DNA from: Patiria pectinifera
Lineage: Eukaryota; Echinodermata; Asteroidea; Valvatida; Asterinidae
Reading direction: 5' to 3'
Assembly (NCBI GenBank): GCA_029964075.1
Contig: CM057149.1
Span: 33,128,900-33,192,899 of the forward strand
Length of the DNA: 64,000 bases
The translations under genes were made by a program, and so were the position numbers. Below, piece after piece: positions 58,790 through 64,000 of the stretch. The notes beneath the pieces were generated by a model. That model did no database searches and was not told where the DNA came from. It saw only the letters and a list, made by a program, of their open reading frames with translations. Numbering within the stretch: the first letter of the stretch is position 1; each line of letters starts with the position of its first letter.

Positions 58790-60027
58790 ATAAAAATTAC
58801 CAAGGTTTACAGTACAGTAAGGGAATCCATACAATGAAAAGATTTACAGATAAAGGATGGTTCTCCTTATTTCTAAATGATTTTTTTTTCACAAACGTTC
58901 TAACTGTTGGTTTTGCACAAAGTCAATTTCTGGTTATGAAACGAATGTCCAGATCGGATCTTTCGGACCCTTGTCCAGAGCCTAGAAATTTCAAGAAAAC
59001 AAGTATATACAAAGGGGTGAAAAATTAATACTTTTATGATTGACGAGACAAAACAAAATCCAAAAATAGGACTGGATGTCGATTTCATTGTTTGTATCAT
59101 TCTAAAAAAAACACACACACAACTTTTTCCACTTTCGTGGAAAGGAAAATGGAAAATGTTTTGGTGTGATATCCAAAGGCAGTTGGCTTTTGCTCGTCTT
59201 CAAGAAATATTGGTTCGGAATGGACAATGACTTCTGGTTAACACCGATGAACTGGATAGTTAATGTCATACTCGGTTCTCCGATTGTTCAGCAACCCGGA
59301 TCTACTACTGTATGGGTCTTACCAAAAGCTATCAAGCTGCAACAATATTAATGGTGGAGAACCATTAACAAGGGTAGCAACACCTTTAAAACTTGGATTT
59401 TGTTCGAATGGGGCTTTTGTTTCTTTTTAAGAAAAATTGGCCTGTGAAAACACAAACCAAGGAATATCTTTATCAAATATAAAATGTTATACATGTCCAT
59501 ACAAAGTTTAATGTCACGTGACTTTCATGAACATTTTTACAATGCTGGCAAAATTGAGGAGAATTATTCTGAAGAATTTGAAAATTCCAGTCTAAAAAGC
59601 TTGAGATGATGAATGTCTTTAAAGCTGGATATTAAACCGAAATGTTGTCGTCCTTTTTGTCAATTAATCGTAACCTCTTTTCGTTGATGTTCTATACAGA
59701 TTAAATCTTAATTGTAACCCTTAGGGCCTATTGATATCTTTTGACTGAAAGCAGGTTCGTACAGTCCATCTGTTTACCGCTGGCCCTCTTAAGTGCAAAA
59801 CGTCTATGGGTGCAGACCAGTAAATCGGTCCGAAATTGCCTGCGCCGGCCAAATCACGATTTGCATGCCCTCAAAATCTTCGGTATTTGAGCATGCTGTG
59901 GGCCATGAACTTGAGGGTTTGTAAAAAATATGGGTGGAAACCGTGCACAGGACTTGGAGCTTGCAGTTCTGTGTAATTTTGATGTAATTTGGACCCTAAA
60001 AGCGCTCTACTTTGCAATGGAGTGTAG
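58790..60027. other. Upstream region of copy B, no gene seen
   Basis: Matches the copy A upstream region to about 59803; from there to the retrotransposon the sequence is new and holds no recognised gene or motif. Confidence 0.45.
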
Positions 60028-61095
60028 GTGTTATGTTCACCCCTGGCAGTGTGAGTTGCGATAACCTAGTATTGCGCCCTCTCGTGGTCCTCGTAGTTTT
60101 TCGCTCAAGTTACACAGTTGTTCAGTCACGCCAAGTTTTAATCCATTTTATTGCCCATTTTCCCATCTTTTTGAGACCACTCTATACCGATAGCCTTACA
60201 CCAGAAGACCACTGGTGAGTTTAAGAGTCCATTTATACTTGTGTTAGTGATTATTGATCGTTATTTGATGAGTAATTTGTATCGTAATTTTCAGTCACAT
60301 TTTGCCACCATGATTTTCTGTATCGCATCGATAATTTTCTTGTGCCTTGCGAAAACTTCCCTGATTTTGTGCCTTAGAATTTCCCTCAATATCGAGGCCA
60401 GTTTCTCAGATGAACTGGCTGTAATGTTCAGTATTGTTTTCTGGTCAAGAAACAGTGGATATTTGGTCATTTTATGTTTTCATATCGACGATTTGGAATG
60501 TTATATAAGGTTAGGAACTTAGTTTTTGTGTGCACACGAGGCCTGCCTAAGCACATGCTCTCGCCATTTTTTCCACGATGTTATGAATATTCATGAGCTG
60601 GATTCCATATTTGGGATTAGCTTATCCTTATTTGGAAATTGCAGTAGTGCTGCAAGGTTTACAGTATATTTAGGAACTATGCATTTTTCTTTATTTTAGG
60701 TTGATGATTTCAGTAATCCAGACCCATAGGAAGTTTGAGGACACTTCATCTTTTGGAGAGCACAGTTCTGTAGGTTAATTTCCATAGATTATCTAATGTG
60801 AATGTACTATCCCTTGGAGTTTTTGAGATGATATTATGCACCTACCTTTGTGATGTTTCTTATACATGTATCAGTTTGACATATTACTTTTTGATCTTTC
60901 AATATTTCATTTATATTTTTTATGTCTGGTAGTGTTAAATCTCTTGCCAACCTGTGTACATTTGTGCACATTGTTAATTGTACTTAGTGTATTTTCCTTG
61001 TATTTCTTGTTTTTCAGTTTTACCTCATGTGGTCCACCCACGACACAGGAATGAGAATAAAGCAGTCAAAGTTCAAAAAATCCTGTATTAGTCAG
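60028..61095 (+). mobile_element. Probable 5' LTR and leader of a BEL/Pao-type retrotransposon
   Basis: Starts at a TGTTATGTTCACC end and includes AATAAA near 61055, followed by a leader to the gag ATG at 61165. The right end is uncertain because the second LTR lies outside the window and no primer binding site was recognised. Short open frames here look accidental. Confidence 0.45.
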
Positions 61096-61164
61096 AGGTT
61101 AACTTGTCGGAGAGAGGGCGCCCTCGGCGCTCCATGTTCGTCATAGTAAAAAGAACTATTCAAG

Positions 61165-63468
61165 ATGATCGAAGTACTTGACTCAGACGACGCAACCAGT
61201 GCCAGTTCTCAACGAACACGGGCATCACACAAAACCAGCAGAAGTTCCCTGAAGTCAAACATGAGCTCAGCAGCCATTCTGGCTCGTGCTAAAGCCAAGT
61301 CCTTGAAAGCAAAGGTGGAATTCACCCAGAAAGAGGCAGGTCTTCGTCGGCAAGAACAAGACGTCGCCAATGCTCTTCTTCTATTGGGTGCAGAAAAGGA
61401 GTATGCAATGGCAGAAGCAGAAGCAGAATTTTTAGAGTCAGTCGCCTTGAAGGAAGGTTCGGCCAGTATCCAAGAAGATTTGCAGTTGCCAGTCGTTGAC
61501 TCCGCTGTCCGCACCAGCGACTATATATCTCACCACTTTAAGGAACCTGAGACAGAGTTGCCTGAAAAAGAAAAACCAGCAATCAAGATCGAAGAAAAGT
61601 CCCCACCAGAAGTTCAGCCGGTGATACGAGACAAAAAGGATGATGCTGAAACCAAGCCTGCACTGCCGTCACAGTCTATCCCCAAAGATGGCAAGCTACC
61701 AGAACCCCCTAGCCCACCCATCAAGGAGAGTCTCAACTCCATCAGTAACATGTTGGTGAAGAAAGAGCTGGTAAAGAGTGGAATCAGAAAATTCAAAGGC
61801 AGTGCGGGCAACTACCGGGCCTGGAAGTGCAGCTTCCAACAAGCAACGAAGGACCTGGAGCTTAAACCATATGAGGAGTTAAACCTGGTCCTGGGTTCCC
61901 TTGAGGGCGAGACAGAATCGTTCGTCCAAAGGATCTATTCCATCCACATTGACAGACCAGAAGAGGGCCTCAAGCGAACCTGGGAGTATCTGGAGCAAAA
62001 ACATGGCTCCCCAGAGGCAGTGGAACGAGATCTCGCAGGCCGACTAGAGCAGTTCCAAAAGATCTCGCCAAAGGGCAGCACCAAGCTGGAAGAGTTCGGA
62101 TATCTTCTCCTTGAGGTCCAATACCTGAAGGAGTCAGAGAAGTTTCCAGGGTTGCTGGCGTTGGATTCCTCGAGAGGATTGCAGCCCCTAGTGCAGAAAT
62201 TGCCAGAGTGGCTTCAGAACAAGTGGCGAGAGAAGGGGTCAGAATACAAGAAGAAGCATGCAGTCCTCTTCCCGCCTTTTGAGGAATTTGTAAAGTTCAT
62301 CCAGCACCATGCCAGAGTGCAAAGCGACCCGAGCTTCCAGTTTACTGATGCTGTCAAGAGTGCAGCTGAACGCTCTTCGTCAAGGCCTTCTTTCACCGTA
62401 AGAAAGACTGGGGTGGAGGAAGGGTCTGCAGCAAAGGAGACATCCCGTTGCCCGGTACACAACACAGCACACAAGCTGCAAGATTGCCGGGTCTTCTGTC
62501 AGAAATCCATAGATGAGAAGATATCATTTGTGAAAGAGAATCGCCTGTGTTTCCGATGTTTGAGGGCCAACCACATCATTAAGAACTGTAAGACCCCAGT
62601 GAGATGCGACATCTGTGGCAAGTCCCATGTCACAGTCATGCACAGGCCTTCACCCAGTCAAGAAGTTCCACCAGCGTCAAATCAGACACCCCCTACCACG
62701 AAGTATGACAACCGGCCCCAGATAATCGTCACACCTAAATGCACCAGAGTATGTGGCAACGGTAAAGAAGGCCGGTCATGCGCCAAAATTTGTTTGGCAA
62801 AAGCCTACCTGGAAGAGAAGCCGGACCATGTTATCACCACATACGTCATCATCGACGACCAGAGTGATGGTTCCCTCATCAACGAAAATCTTCTTGAGAG
62901 ATTAGGAGTCAAACAGAATAAGTCAACGTATGCTGTCAAGACGGTTAATGGCCTCCAGGAAGTCCATGGTAGAAAACTTTCTGGCCTAGTCATCGAGAGC
63001 ATGGACGGTACAGTTTCCGCTCCAACGCCTACACTGTTCGAGTGCAACAACATTCCGGGAGATGTGGCGGAGATACCCACACCGGAGGTGGCAGCAGCCT
63101 TTGATCACCTAAAGCCAATCGCCCCGATGATACCACCCCTGAACAAAGATGCCGAAATAGCAGTGCTACTTGGCAGAGATGCTCCGCAGTTCCACAAAGT
63201 GAGAGAGGTGATCAACGGCAAAGATGACCAGCCATGGGCACACCGTCTCGATCTAGGCTGGGTCGTTGTCGGCGAGGTTTGTTTGAACGGTGCCCACATC
63301 CGGACAGATATCTCCTACCTGCAGCAAGACGTAATCAGCACCTACTTTACGCAGGTCTTGAGAAACGGTCGCCATTCCGCCCAATTCCAGCCATGTGACA
63401 AGGCAGTGAAGGTCTTTCATACCAGGCCTAAAGCAGCTGAATTGGGAAGAAGTGTTCATCAGCACTAG
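61165..63468 (+). CDS. BEL/Pao-type retrotransposon gag and protease
   Basis: 767 codons. The first 100 residues are charged and probably coiled-coil. A DUF1759-like gag region lies at about residues 205-360. A CCHC zinc knuckle, CFRCLRANHIIKNC, begins near residue 462, followed by a second Cys/His cluster. A DUF1758-like aspartic protease region has its putative active-site Asp near residue 563, in DDQSD rather than the usual DSGS form. The frame ends at TAG, where BEL/Pao elements usually continue directly into reverse transcriptase; here the polymerase is in the next frame. The reading frame is otherwise long and clean, so the copy is fairly young. Confidence 0.85.
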   Translation: MIEVLDSDDATSASSQRTRASHKTSRSSLKSNMSSAAILARAKAKSLKAKVEFTQKEAGLRRQEQDVANALLLLGAEKEYAMAEAEAEFLESVALKEGSASIQEDLQLPVVDSAVRTSDYISHHFKEPETELPEKEKPAIKIEEKSPPEVQPVIRDKKDDAETKPALPSQSIPKDGKLPEPPSPPIKESLNSISNMLVKKELVKSGIRKFKGSAGNYRAWKCSFQQATKDLELKPYEELNLVLGSLEGETESFVQRIYSIHIDRPEEGLKRTWEYLEQKHGSPEAVERDLAGRLEQFQKISPKGSTKLEEFGYLLLEVQYLKESEKFPGLLALDSSRGLQPLVQKLPEWLQNKWREKGSEYKKKHAVLFPPFEEFVKFIQHHARVQSDPSFQFTDAVKSAAERSSSRPSFTVRKTGVEEGSAAKETSRCPVHNTAHKLQDCRVFCQKSIDEKISFVKENRLCFRCLRANHIIKNCKTPVRCDICGKSHVTVMHRPSPSQEVPPASNQTPPTTKYDNRPQIIVTPKCTRVCGNGKEGRSCAKICLAKAYLEEKPDHVITTYVIIDDQSDGSLINENLLERLGVKQNKSTYAVKTVNGLQEVHGRKLSGLVIESMDGTVSAPTPTLFECNNIPGDVAEIPTPEVAAAFDHLKPIAPMIPPLNKDAEIAVLLGRDAPQFHKVREVINGKDDQPWAHRLDLGWVVVGEVCLNGAHIRTDISYLQQDVISTYFTQVLRNGRHSAQFQPCDKAVKVFHTRPKAAELGRSVHQH

Positions 63469-64000
63469 TGCTGATGAACGTCTTGGGCCATCCTCCGACG
63501 ACAGAGAGTTCATGGAGCTGATCGCCGGCAAGATGAAGAAAGATCAAGATGGGAACTGGTGCGCACCTTTGCCCCTCAGAAAAAATAGAAGAAGACTGCC
63601 AAACAACAAGACCCAAGCGGTATCCAGGATGAAAGCCCTGGCCAACTCCCTGGCTAAGGATGAAAAGAAAAGGCAGCACTACATCGAGTTCATGAGAAAG
63701 ATTTTGGAGAAGGGACTTGCTCAGCAGGTTCTGGATGAGGCGACTAGTGCTAGTGAAGAAGTTTGGTACCTCCCACACTTCGGAGTATACCACCCCCAGA
63801 AGCCTGACAAGCTGAGGGTGGTGTTCGACTCAAGTGCCGTCTTCTCAGGCGTTTCCCTGAATGATGTCTTGTTAAGTGGACCTGATCTGATGAACCAGCT
63901 CCTGGGCGTCCTGATCAGGTTCCGAGAGGAGCCAGTTGCAGTCACCGCAGACATCGAGCAGATGTTTTATGCTTTCAGAGTCCGAGAAGACCACACAAGA
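63410..64000 (+). CDS. BEL/Pao-type polymerase, 5' part, cut by the window end
   Basis: Open in the +1 frame relative to gag/protease from 63410, overlapping it by 59 bases. It shows reverse transcriptase landmarks of this family, such as YHPQKPDKLRVVFDSSA and DIEQMFY. The frame has no ATG of its own at the start, so either a +1 recoding event or a one-base indel separates the two parts. The rest (RT, RNase H, integrase, 3' LTR) is beyond the window. Confidence 0.8.

Noticed and set aside
58699-58803. Upstream in-frame start for copy B
   Set aside because: It precedes a splice acceptor shared with copy A, would bury the signal peptide, and has no counterpart in copy A.
61209-63954. Minus-strand frames opposite the retrotransposon
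   Set aside because: Shadows of the strongly coding plus-strand gag/protease and polymerase frames.

Overview
The window is animal genomic DNA: AT-rich, with intron-split genes, dense in transposon debris, and with the frequent TAGGCCTA-type words that I associate with marine deuterostome invertebrates. An echinoderm is my first guess; a hemichordate or cephalochordate is possible. No species can be named from the sequence alone.

The main content is two minus-strand paralogous receptor genes in tandem, each with 27 coding exons that I located by splice sites, reading phase and copy-to-copy comparison. Copy A occupies 5691-24550 (predicted 1658 aa). Copy B occupies 31973-58698 (about 1674 aa if exon 20 is spliced in frame). 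Of the 27 exons, 23 have identical lengths in the two copies. Exons 14, 17 and 20 differ by multiples of 3, and exon 27 differs through a stop codon. The predicted receptor has a signal peptide, Sema domain, PSI, IPT, PSI, IPT, PSI and then four more IPT-like segments, which is the domain order of a plexin ectodomain. After one membrane segment comes a complete MET/AXL-like tyrosine kinase instead of the plexin RasGAP region. This plexin-type ectodomain on a tyrosine kinase is the most interesting feature here.

The copies lie in a segmental tandem duplication: unit 1 is about 640-25381 and unit 2 about 26074-59803, each made of a 5-6 kb intergenic spacer plus one gene. They have diverged in telling ways. 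Copy A has Ile in place of Arg in the HRDLAARN catalytic loop and an early stop that removes a C-terminal YVN docking motif. It also carries a broken extra copy of exon 18 and a small transposon abutting the exon 4 splice donor. Copy B has lost the in-frame AG acceptor of its transmembrane exon, and its intron 9 holds a 7.17 kb transposon with long inverted repeats.

Because each copy is an empty-site control for the other, insertions can be delimited exactly: a solo LTR with 4-bp TSD (15215-15500), an 834-bp inverted-repeat transposon with TACC TSD (19785-20618), a 165-bp insertion with 7-bp TSD (8101-8265), and the 7173-bp element with 6-bp TSD (42273-49445). Two tRNA-derived SINE copies lie at about 2036-2296 and 52640-52933. 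The right end (about 60028-64000) is the 5' part of a BEL/Pao-type LTR retrotransposon whose gag/protease and polymerase frames are offset; it runs off the window.
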